Shown here: positions 55,295 to 62,465 of the stretch, piece by piece
How the letters are laid out: each line of letters begins with the position of its first letter
Numbering within the stretch: position 1 is the stretch's first letter
The notes under the pieces: model-generated
Database searches by the model: none
What the model saw: only the letters and a program-made list of their open reading frames with translations
What the model was told of the DNA's origin: nothing
Translations under genes and position numbers: made by a program
Assembly: GCF_963677005.1 (NCBI RefSeq)
Contig: NZ_OY781616.1
Coordinates: forward strand, 751,501-815,500
Source of the DNA: Maridesulfovibrio sp.
GTDB taxonomy: Bacteria > Desulfobacterota > Desulfovibrionia > Desulfovibrionales > Desulfovibrionaceae
DNA: 64,000 nucleotides
Reading direction: 5' to 3'

Positions 55295-56122
55295 ATGTCC
55301 GGTTTTGCGGTGGATGAAGAGCTTTGCATACAGTGCGGGCTTTGTACACAGGATTGTGTTTTCGGGCTTATTGAAATGAACGGCTTTCCTGCGATTGCCG
55401 ATGAAAGCCGCTGTATCGGCTGCCAGCATTGTCTTGCTGTCTGTCCCACAGGGGCGATTTCCATTATGGGTAAATCAGCTGAGGATTGTGACTCCCTGAA
55501 GGGAACCCTGCCGGATGAGGATCAGATGTCTCTGCTTATCAGAGGCCGTCGTTCGGTCCGTATGTACAGGCCGGAACCGATTGCTCCGGAGCGGATTGGA
55601 AAGCTGGTGGAAACCGCGTGGAATGCGCCTACGGGAGTAAACTCCCAGAGTGTGCTTGTTACGCTGATGGATGATCCCGCTCAGGTCCGGGCCTTCAGTG
55701 ACCATGTATATGGTCTGCTTGATGTAGCCATCAGGAACGGGACAATGCCTGATATTTCCGTTTCCAGTTATCTGGAATGGGCTCTGAAAGCCAAAGAGAA
55801 CGGAGTGGATGTCATTTTCCGTGAGGCTCCGCATCTGATAATTGCTTCCGCACCAAAAGACGCCCCGACACCGACTGCCGACACCATCATTTTCCTCTCG
55901 TATTTTGAACTTATGGCTAATTCCATGAAGATCGGAACTCTGTGGAACGGATTTTTACACAGCATACTCCGGCTTATTTTTCCGGAACTCAAAACAAAAC
56001 TGGGAATTCCAGAAGATCATGAGATCGGTTATGCCATGATTTTCGGAAAACCGGCCTTAAAATATGCCCGTACTGTAGACCGTGGTCCGGCCAGAATAAA
56101 CAGAGTGGAGTGGGCCGGTTGA
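55295..56122 (+). CDS. Nitroreductase with N-terminal 2[4Fe-4S] ferredoxin domain
   Basis: A 275-residue fusion. The first 60 residues carry two cluster motifs, CIQCGLCTQDC and CIGCQHCLAVCP, each fit for a 4Fe-4S cluster. The rest is a nitroreductase-fold FMN enzyme (RGRRSVRMYRPEPI, ETAWNAPTGVNSQSV, IGYAMIFGKPALKYAR). Such fusions draw electrons from ferredoxin; the acceptor is unknown. It ends with two strong terminators and closes the small redox group that starts at 54246. Confidence 0.92.
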   Translation: MSGFAVDEELCIQCGLCTQDCVFGLIEMNGFPAIADESRCIGCQHCLAVCPTGAISIMGKSAEDCDSLKGTLPDEDQMSLLIRGRRSVRMYRPEPIAPERIGKLVETAWNAPTGVNSQSVLVTLMDDPAQVRAFSDHVYGLLDVAIRNGTMPDISVSSYLEWALKAKENGVDVIFREAPHLIIASAPKDAPTPTADTIIFLSYFELMANSMKIGTLWNGFLHSILRLIFPELKTKLGIPEDHEIGYAMIFGKPALKYARTVDRGPARINRVEWAG

Positions 56123-56164
56123 CAGTCTTAATATACGTGTGACGCTATAATCGTTTCTCTGTAA

Positions 56165-56203
56165 AGCGGGTCTCTGAGATATATTTCAGAGACCCGCTTT
56201 TTT
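56165..56203 (+). terminator. Strong terminator after the nitroreductase gene
   Basis: AGCGGGTCTCTGA (56165-56177) pairs exactly with TCAGAGACCCGCT (56186-56198), followed by five more T. Confidence 0.95.
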
Positions 56204-56214
56204 GATTCTTTCAA

Positions 56215-56250
56215 AACGGACCCTGTCAAACTGTTGCGGGTCCGTTTTTT
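56215..56250 (+). terminator. Second tandem terminator
   Basis: AACGGACCC and GGGTCCGTT pair around a 14-base loop, followed by TTTT. It directly follows the first terminator, so the DUF5675 gene is well insulated. Confidence 0.85.
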
Positions 56251-56313
56251 GGGTAAATGTCTCCTGCATGGCAGGCATGAATGCGTGCTGTAAGTAAATA
56301 AAAGGAGACAGAT

Positions 56314-56721
56314 ATGAAGATTGTAGAATTGAAGCGGGTTGAAAGTTCGGATGAAGCAACTCTTGGGGTACTGCTTGTTGACGGAAGGGCCGTGTGCTGG
56401 ACTCTGGAAGAACCGTGGCGGGACAATTTGCCTGACATTTCCTGTATTCCGGCCGGGAATTACCCGCTTATGCTCGAATTTTCTCCGTCCCGAAAGCGCC
56501 GGTTGTGGACTGTGAAGGATGTGCCCGGACGCAGCTATGTCCGTATCCACACCGGCAATACTGTGCTCGATACCGAAGGCTGCCTGCTTACCGGAACCCG
56601 TCCGGGCCGGTTGAACGGAGCAAGAGCCGTTCTCGGCAGTCATGATGCTTTCGGAGCGTTTGTGGAGGCTATGGGAGGCGGTGACAGAGCCGCAATAACT
56701 GTTACTGATGTCATGCAGTAG
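56314..56721 (+). CDS. DUF5675-family protein
   Basis: A 135-residue protein matching DUF5675: LGVLLVDGRAVCWTLEEPWRDN, CIPAGNYPLMLEFSPSRKRR-like core (split CIPAGNYPLML and VPGRSYVRIHTGN), and DTEGCLLTG. Many family members lie in prophages or bacterial-toxin settings, and a peptidoglycan-related fold has been suggested, but the function is not established. AAAGGAG lies before the ATG. There are no phage genes around it, and two terminators isolate it from the preceding gene, so it may be an acquired single gene. Confidence 0.82.
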   Translation: MKIVELKRVESSDEATLGVLLVDGRAVCWTLEEPWRDNLPDISCIPAGNYPLMLEFSPSRKRRLWTVKDVPGRSYVRIHTGNTVLDTEGCLLTGTRPGRLNGARAVLGSHDAFGAFVEAMGGGDRAAITVTDVMQ

Positions 56722-56873
56722 ACAGGAGAACTGCCCGGCCCAATGATGACCGGGCAGATTAAAGTGTGTTAGTTATTATAATAACACGCTCTTAAGGTAA
56801 TTTAATATCAGACTCCACTGTAAATCTGTCAGAATTGGTGCTACACTGTTCTATCCGAAGCAAGGAGGAGAAG

Positions 56874-57653
56874 ATGTTCAGGTGCGTGGCGGTCTTGATC
56901 TTTTTGATGTGTTTTCTGCCCTGTCCGGCAATGGCGGAAGGACTGCTGTTCGTTACTCTGGATAATGCTCCTCAGGCCTACATAGAGGACGGGAAACCGG
57001 TTGGCTTTTTGACCGAGATCGTTGTCGAGGCGGCGCGAAGGGCCGGTTATGAGGCCAAGGTAAGGATTGTCCCCTGGAGAAGGGCTTTGGCCATGGCTGA
57101 AAAAGGCACGGCTGACGCAGTGTTCAATGCCGGTTTTAATCAGCGTAGAAATGAATACCTGCGGTTTCCCGAGACTATTCTGATAACCGAAAAAATTGTC
57201 GCTATCCGTAAAGCCGGTTCCAAAGCATATCTTGGTTATGACTTCTCAGGTGCCGCTGATCTGGTGGTCGGTGTCGGGAGAGGATTTTTTTATGGCTCGC
57301 GTATACAGCAGGCTATTGCGGAAGGGCTGTTCAAAAGGATCGAAGAGGTTCCGAACATTGACCAGAACATCCAAAAACTGTTGCTGGGGCGGATAGATAT
57401 CCTTTTTGCCGACTATTACCCGGTGATGAAGTCGCTGAGCGATAGCAATATGCTGGACAAAGTGGAGATAATTTCAAATCCGGAAACAGGCACTCCTTTG
57501 ATCTATTCCAAATCGGATACCTTCCTTGCTTTTTCCAGAAAGAAAAATCCGCTGGCATTCAATCTGGTTAATGCCGGGATTGTGGGAATGAAGAAGGACG
57601 GCAGTTACAAAGCGATAATCAAAAAATATATCGATCTGCATGAAGGATTGTGA
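56874..57653 (+). CDS. Periplasmic substrate-binding protein (SBP_bac_3 family)
   Basis: A 259-residue exported protein with a signal peptide (FRCVAVLIFLMCFLPCPAMA, cut before EG) and a family 3 solute-binding domain (VTLDNAPQAYIEDGKPVGF, RRALAMAEKGTADAVFNAGF). Such proteins bind amino acids or small ligands for ABC import or signalling. No ABC permease or ATPase is adjacent. The start at 56874 has AAGGAGGAG; a longer frame is not plausible. It faces the glycine-zipper gene and the THI5-like kinase, and may act as a sensor rather than a transporter. Confidence 0.88.
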   Translation: MFRCVAVLIFLMCFLPCPAMAEGLLFVTLDNAPQAYIEDGKPVGFLTEIVVEAARRAGYEAKVRIVPWRRALAMAEKGTADAVFNAGFNQRRNEYLRFPETILITEKIVAIRKAGSKAYLGYDFSGAADLVVGVGRGFFYGSRIQQAIAEGLFKRIEEVPNIDQNIQKLLLGRIDILFADYYPVMKSLSDSNMLDKVEIISNPETGTPLIYSKSDTFLAFSRKKNPLAFNLVNAGIVGMKKDGSYKAIIKKYIDLHEGL

Positions 57654-57662
57654 ACAGCACAG

Positions 57663-58085
57663 CTACCTCCAGCCGATAGGATCATATCCTTTTTCGCGCA
57701 GGCAGCGCTCAACAAAATTTCTGTAAACAGCGTCTTCTGTGTCTCCGACGGCTCCACCCGCAGCTCCGCCTGCCGCGCCGCCGACTGCTCCGGCCAGAGC
57801 CGATGATCCCGGGCTGCCGGTCACCAACCCGATTCCCAATCCTATAGCTCCGCCGATCAGTCCGCCCTGTGCTCCTGCCTTGGCGGCTGTTTTCCCTCTG
57901 GATTTCTTGCCCACGCTTTGTTCAGCCAGGTCAAGGCAGTATTGAATGTCTTCCGACGCCTTGGTCTGCCCGACTTCCTTGTAATGGGCGTTGGGGTAGA
58001 GGGCCGGTTTCTTGCTGCATGCGGGAATAACAACAAGTACGGCAAGAATTATCAACAATGTTTTCAGCGATAAAGATGTATTCAT
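57663..58085 (-). CDS. Glycine-zipper lipoprotein
   Basis: A 140-residue lipoprotein with signal helix and a lipobox-like IPAC (Cys23). The middle (about 75-115) is a glycine zipper of repeated small residues (GGLIGGAIGLGIGLVTG and AGAVGGAAGGAAGGAVG), which can insert into or oligomerise in membranes. The C-terminus has CLREKGYDPIGW, a segment shared by several small outer-membrane lipoproteins. It starts six bases after the stop of the THI5-like kinase gene on the same strand, so it is likely co-transcribed. Role unknown. Confidence 0.82.
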   Translation of the reverse strand: MNTSLSLKTLLIILAVLVVIPACSKKPALYPNAHYKEVGQTKASEDIQYCLDLAEQSVGKKSRGKTAAKAGAQGGLIGGAIGLGIGLVTGSPGSSALAGAVGGAAGGAAGGAVGDTEDAVYRNFVERCLREKGYDPIGWR

Positions 58086-58090
58086 TTTAT

Positions 58091-60382
58091 TCAGTTTGTA
58101 GGTAATTTGAATATGAATTTTGTACCCATACCCACATCGGATTCAACTTCGAATATTCCGTTGTGGTTTCTGGTGATTATGAAGAACGAAACTGACAGGC
58201 CGAGTCCTGTCCCGAATCCGGGAGACTTGGTGGTAAAAAACGGTTCGAAGATTCGCCTTTTCACCTCGCCGTTTATTCCCGGACCGTTGTCTTCAACTTC
58301 CACAGTAGTATAGTCCGGATCCTGCCAGGTTCGCAAGGTCAGGCATGGAGGACGGGATTCCGATGTCTCATACATGGCGTATGCCGCATTTTTAATAAGG
58401 TTCAGCAGCACCTGTTCTATCTCCACCCGGTAGCACTTAACCGGTGACATTTTTTCCTGAAATTCCTTTATTATTGTGGTATGCCTGAAGTCATATTTTT
58501 TGCGAAGGTCGTAATCACATGAAATGATGTCTATTACCCCTTCAATCAGTCTGTTGATGTCGCAAGCGGTACGGCCGGTTTCATTTTTACGAGTGAAATC
58601 GAGCATGTTTCTGACTATAGCTGCTGCCCGTTCCCCTGAATCCTGAATTCCGTCCAGAATTTTTATAATTCCGCGTTCATCAAGATATTTGTGGATCTGC
58701 ACGGAACTGCATCCGAATTTTGTGGCCAGTTCATCGTTCCTTTTAGCTTCAGGAGAAATGCGGCGTTTGATGTTCTGGGTGCCCTGAAGAATTCCGGCAA
58801 GAGGGTTGTTTATCTCATGCGCCATTCCCGCAGCAAGGCCGCCTACAGAAAGCATTTTCTCCATCTGAATGAGCAGTTCCTGTGTCTTGATCTTTTCCGT
58901 CATGTCAATCAGCGAGGCAATGCGGTCCCGACTTCCTTCAATTATTTCCACAAATACATGGATGTTTCTCGTTTCGCCGTTCTTTCTGATAAATTTGAAG
59001 TCGTAGGACGTTGGAGATGAAACGTCTTTCTTTCCTCTGGAAAGCGAGTAGCCGCGCATTCTGGGAATATCTTCCTCAGCAACAAATTCCGTCCATTTCT
59101 TCTTGTTTTCAACTTCAGTGCGCTCATAACCGCCCAACTCGACAAAGTTATTGTTGCAGCGCGCGATGGTAAAATCATCTTTCAGGATTACCGTTGCTGT
59201 TCCCGTGTTTTCAAAAAGTCCCCGGTAATATTTTTCGCTGTCTCTAAGCTGCTGTTCAAACAGTTTTCTGTTCTGTATTTCGGCTGTGAGCTTGCGGGCG
59301 ACATATATGGTGAAGAAAAGAATCAGGATAACTATTGAAAACAGTGCCGTGATATAAATAACCGTTTCTTTCCTGACCACAAATCTGTCTGCCGAAGGAT
59401 CATAGAAAAATTCATCCAGCCCACTGGGTTTAATTTCGGCATCCAGTTTCCGGAAGATATTGCCGATGGTTTCCCATCTGTTCGGATTTGTGTGTCCTAT
59501 GCGGACAAGTTCCGGCTGAATGAGTTTCTTTATTGCCTCGGCTTCGAATTTCAGGTGCTCGCGCGTCTTGATCGAGCCGAACTTATTCACGATGATTTCT
59601 ATCAGTTCATCAGTATTGTTCAGGGCGTATTCCCATCCTTTGAGACTTGCTCTTAGGAATTTTCTTACCCGTTCAGGATGATGCGCGACCTGCGATCTTG
59701 AAGTGAAAAGAGTGTCTCCATAGAAATCTATGCCGTAGGTTGCAGGAAATATTACTGAATAAGGTATGTCCTTTGAATCAAGATAGTACGGTTCATTGGT
59801 TATGTACGCAGCCGCAACATCAATTTCAGAATTGAAATAGTCTTCCGGTGTTGCAAACCGGTCGATGAGATTCAATTTTCCCAGGTCAATCCCTTCCTTG
59901 TTTAGCATGGCCAGCAGTTCTATGTCCTGCGAAGCTGTGCTCATGAGTATTTTTCTACCTGCGAAATCCTGGGGTGTGTGAATAAGCGGGCGCGTTTTTG
60001 AGATGAACACAAGCGGGGAGTGTTGAAAAACGGATGCCAGGAGGACAACATTGTCTCCTCTCAGATAGTGGAGCAGGATAGCCGAATTGCTGACTCCGAA
60101 ATCAGCCTTGCCCTCAAGAACCTGATGTACGGGATTGAAGTTGAGGTCCCTTTCAAGGATGGTGACGTCCAGACCTTCGTCTTCGTAAAATCCTTTTTCA
60201 AGGGCTGCGTAGTATCCGGCAAATTGAAACTGGTGGAACCATTTGAGCTGCAGTGTGACCGAGTCCAGCTGGGCGGCAATGGAATGGGGAGTAAATGATA
60301 TGAAATATGCTATCAGAAACAGTACGATACGCGGCCAGAATTTTTTTTCCGGTCTGCGGGGTAGGGGCGGCGGTCCATGCAT
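58091..60382 (-). CDS. Sensor histidine kinase with THI5/NMT1-like periplasmic domain
   Basis: A 763-residue kinase. A signal helix (about 15-36) leads to an NMT1/THI5-like binding domain (about 40-300; LKWFHQFQFAGYYAALEKGF), a transmembrane helix at about 340-362, PAS (about 380-500) and a DHp/ATPase core with the acceptor His in MAHEINNPLAGIL, N box NLIKNAAYAM, and G boxes DNGPGI and GFGTGLGLS. The same DHp insert as in the kinase at 36791 is present (SPEAKRNDELATKFGC...YLDERGIIKIL). THI5-like domains bind pyrimidine-type or related ligands; the ligand here is unknown. No response regulator lies nearby. The glycine-zipper gene follows directly. Confidence 0.92.
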   Translation of the reverse strand: MHGPPPLPRRPEKKFWPRIVLFLIAYFISFTPHSIAAQLDSVTLQLKWFHQFQFAGYYAALEKGFYEDEGLDVTILERDLNFNPVHQVLEGKADFGVSNSAILLHYLRGDNVVLLASVFQHSPLVFISKTRPLIHTPQDFAGRKILMSTASQDIELLAMLNKEGIDLGKLNLIDRFATPEDYFNSEIDVAAAYITNEPYYLDSKDIPYSVIFPATYGIDFYGDTLFTSRSQVAHHPERVRKFLRASLKGWEYALNNTDELIEIIVNKFGSIKTREHLKFEAEAIKKLIQPELVRIGHTNPNRWETIGNIFRKLDAEIKPSGLDEFFYDPSADRFVVRKETVIYITALFSIVILILFFTIYVARKLTAEIQNRKLFEQQLRDSEKYYRGLFENTGTATVILKDDFTIARCNNNFVELGGYERTEVENKKKWTEFVAEEDIPRMRGYSLSRGKKDVSSPTSYDFKFIRKNGETRNIHVFVEIIEGSRDRIASLIDMTEKIKTQELLIQMEKMLSVGGLAAGMAHEINNPLAGILQGTQNIKRRISPEAKRNDELATKFGCSSVQIHKYLDERGIIKILDGIQDSGERAAAIVRNMLDFTRKNETGRTACDINRLIEGVIDIISCDYDLRKKYDFRHTTIIKEFQEKMSPVKCYRVEIEQVLLNLIKNAAYAMYETSESRPPCLTLRTWQDPDYTTVEVEDNGPGINGEVKRRIFEPFFTTKSPGFGTGLGLSVSFFIITRNHNGIFEVESDVGMGTKFIFKLPTN

Positions 60383-60494
60383 TAATTATACAACCTTGGG
60401 ATGCAAAACGTTATAGTTCTAATCAAGTTGTAGCAGAAAGGTAAGCTTTTGAAAATGAGCTTGAGGTATATTATAATGCGCATAGGTGCATAAA

Positions 60495-60523
60495 AAAGCC
60501 CCGGAAAATCAGGTCCGGGGCTT
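60495..60523 (-). terminator. Second terminator downstream of the tRNA genes
   Basis: AAAGCCCCGGA and TCCGGGGCTTT pair around AAATCAGG-type loop, flanked by A tracts to the left (T on the minus strand). It insulates the kinase gene from tRNA transcription. Confidence 0.88.
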
Positions 60524-60538
60524 TCGATTTTTGTTGGG

Positions 60539-60569
60539 ATAAAAAAAAAGCCCTGCAGATACAGGGCTT
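60539..60569 (-). terminator. Terminator of the first CAU tRNA gene
   Basis: AAGCCCTG (60548-60555) and CAGGGCTT (60562-60569) pair around CAGATA; on the minus strand it is followed by a long T run. Confidence 0.93.
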
Positions 60570-60578
60570 GAATGATCG

Positions 60579-60655
60579 TGGTAGCGAGGGAGGGAATTGA
60601 ACCCCCGACACTGCGGATATGAGCCGCATGCTCTAACCAACTGAGCTACCTCGCC
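60579..60655 (-). tRNA. tRNA with CAU anticodon (Met, elongator most likely), copy 1
   Basis: The minus strand reads GGCGAGGTAGCTCAGTTGG at the 5' end, anticodon stem TGCGG-CTCATAT-CCGCA with anticodon CAU, T arm GGGTTCAATTCCC and 3' CTCGCTACCA with CCA encoded. Full cloverleaf, 77 bases. CAU can also belong to the tRNA-Ile later modified to lysidine; the body resembles elongator Met more. It lacks the initiator's unpaired first base. Confidence 0.93.
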
Positions 60656-60761
60656 GTGATGTGGAACGCGTCCAACGAGGAGTGTTTCTATACATTCCTT
60701 TTGGTCTTGGCAAGTAAAAAATGACTTAAATTACAATATAATATTAAAAAATATACTGCAT

Positions 60762-60789
60762 AAAAAAAAGCCCTGCAGATGCAGGGCTT
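60762..60789 (-). terminator. Terminator of the second CAU tRNA gene
   Basis: AAGCCCTG and CAGGGCTT pair around CAGATG; on the minus strand a T run of eight follows. Nearly identical to the terminator at 60539. Confidence 0.93.
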
Positions 60790-60798
60790 GAATGTTCA

Positions 60799-60875
60799 TG
60801 GTAGCGAGGGAGGGAATTGAACCCCCGACACTGCGGATATGAGCCGCATGCTCTAACCAACTGAGCTACCTCGCC
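60799..60875 (-). tRNA. tRNA with CAU anticodon (Met, elongator most likely), copy 2
   Basis: Identical to copy 1 over all 77 bases. Flanking sequence is also alike on both sides (upstream AAACACTCCTCGTTGGACG and the downstream terminator), so a unit of about 220 bases was duplicated in tandem. Each copy has its own probable promoter (TTGCMA, 15 bases, then KATAGA on the minus strand). Confidence 0.93.
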
Positions 60876-61011
60876 ATGATGTGGACCGCCGTCCAACGAG
60901 GAGTGTTTCTATCTGGAATGGTTGTCCTTTGCAAGTAAAAATTTCATTTTTTGTCAATTTTTATGAAAATAAGTAGCTTGTTCAGGATTTTAATTAATTG
61001 ATTACGATTTG

Positions 61012-61806
61012 TTAGCTCCAGAAGAACAGAATCAGCGGAGCAATTATCAGCCGGTAGCATGCGAACGGGCGCAGGGTGAGTTTGCCCAGCAGGTAGATGA
61101 AGCCCTTTACCGCCGCCCAGGCCGAGATGAACGATACAATGAATCCAACCGCCAGAAACGGTATGTCCGCAGAACTGAACAACTGGTAGCTTTTCAGCAT
61201 GTCATACCCAGTAGCGGCAAACATGATGGGAACTGCAGCTATGAATGAATATTCCGCGGCCACTTTGCGTTTTGCTCCAAGCAGCATGCCCCCCATTATG
61301 GTGGCGGCGGATCTGGAAAAACCGGGCCAGAGCGCCAGACACTGAAAGCAGCCTATTCCAAGGGCCAGTTTCGGCGTGATCTCATCAATAGTGAAGTAAA
61401 CCGGTTTACGTTCTTTCTTTTCAACAATCAGGATCATTATGGCCCCTACACCCAGAGCCCAGGCAACGGTGTAAGGGGTAAACAGATACTCTTTTATGTA
61501 GTCGTGAGTCAGAAGACCGAGCAGTGACGCCGGCAGACTCGTAAGAAAGAGCATATACAGGCCTCTCACACCGGAAAACCTTTTGCGCTGCTGCGGCATA
61601 ATAAGCCCGAGGAAGAGCGGCCAGTACAGGACCACAACGGCCAGAATGGCTCCGAGCTGGATGGCAACCTCGAAAGTTGCGGCTTTTTCTCCCGTGAATC
61701 CCAGCAGATGTCCGGTGATGATCAGGTGACCGGTGCTGGAAACCGGCAGAAATTCGGTCAAACCTTCTACTATGCCCAGAATGGCGGCGGTAAAAAGAGA
61801 TGTCAT
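61012..61806 (-). CDS. uppP: Undecaprenyl-diphosphatase
   Basis: A 264-residue membrane protein of the BacA/UppP family that removes a phosphate from undecaprenyl diphosphate to recycle the lipid carrier for cell-wall and surface polymers. It has about seven to eight hydrophobic helices and both signature motifs, EGLTEFLPVSSTGH (residues 15-28) and PGFSRSAATIMGG (near 160). In the second motif Ala replaces the usual Gly after Ser, a mild change. High activity also gives bacitracin resistance in some bacteria (family knowledge). Confidence 0.95.
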   Translation of the reverse strand: MTSLFTAAILGIVEGLTEFLPVSSTGHLIITGHLLGFTGEKAATFEVAIQLGAILAVVVLYWPLFLGLIMPQQRKRFSGVRGLYMLFLTSLPASLLGLLTHDYIKEYLFTPYTVAWALGVGAIMILIVEKKERKPVYFTIDEITPKLALGIGCFQCLALWPGFSRSAATIMGGMLLGAKRKVAAEYSFIAAVPIMFAATGYDMLKSYQLFSSADIPFLAVGFIVSFISAWAAVKGFIYLLGKLTLRPFACYRLIIAPLILFFWS

Positions 61807-62100
61807 AAAAAATACCTTTACTGTTTGTTGGAAACTTCATAATCGGGGCAGACCGAAAATTGGTATGCCAGCCTGCACAAAGTTGCAAGGTCCGTGAAGC
61901 TGGTGTACTGTTAAAAATTAATAACCTGCGTCTTTATTTCGGATTTGAAAAAATAAAATCAGTAGGGCGTTGAAATAGGAAAATGTGCTGAAGTGACATA
62001 ACATCCGGACATGCAGTTTGCAGCATGTCTGTTTGTTGGTTTTTTTACTGATGACGTAATTTCTATTTTTTGCAACGACCTGTCAAACAAGGAAAAATAT

Positions 62101-62298
62101 ATGAGCACCCTGATTCCTCCGTGCGAATTGACCAGGAAGGCCGTAAAGTGGATTTCCGAACAGCGTTCGGAGACAGGACGGTCTCTGGACAGCCTGCTTG
62201 AAGAAGCTGCCATGAGGTTCAATCTCTCGCCCAGGGATATGGAGTTCATGGAGCGGTTTTACGCAGAGAATTCCACCGATATTCCCCCTTGTGATTAA
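62101..62298 (+). CDS. Small hypothetical protein (65 residues)
   Basis: I do not recognise this family. The protein is soluble and mostly helical (TRKAVKWISEQRSETGRSLD, then MRFNLSPRDMEFMERFY), and both ends carry a Pro-Pro-Cys motif (IPPCE and IPPCD). AAGGAAA lies before the ATG. A longer frame upstream exists but starts without a ribosome site. The repeated Cys could bind metal or form a disulfide, but the sequence decides nothing. Repeat copy I follows. Confidence 0.7.
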   Translation: MSTLIPPCELTRKAVKWISEQRSETGRSLDSLLEEAAMRFNLSPRDMEFMERFYAENSTDIPPCD

Positions 62299-62316
62299 GG
62301 AACCGTTTTAAACTGT

Positions 62317-62387
62317 TAGGGATTCCAAAGGGGATTCTCTCCTTTGGCCGCCGGCGGCGAAATCAGACTGTTAAAAGCGCGAAGCGC
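62317..62387 (-). repeat. Intergenic palindromic repeat, copy I (reversed relative to its upstream gene)
   Basis: TAGGGATTCC, AAAGGGGAT...TCTCCTTT stem, GCCGCCGGCGGCG and AAAAGCGCGAAGCGC. Unlike the other well-preserved copies, its GC arm is far from the stop of the upstream plus-strand gene, so here it points the other way. Confidence 0.85.
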
Positions 62388-62465
62388 ATCAGAAGTCGTG
62401 TTTTCAGCTGTGATTGATTGTCGTCCGCCTTATGTTATCCGCTGTTCATTTTTACGGGAATCCAA

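Noticed and set aside
57739..57945. Plus-strand proline/alanine-rich open frame
   Set aside because: It is the complement of the glycine-zipper coding repeat.
18092..62400. CRISPR array made of the repeated intergenic elements
   Set aside because: Copies are scattered over 44 kb, vary in length and have no regular spacers or cas genes.
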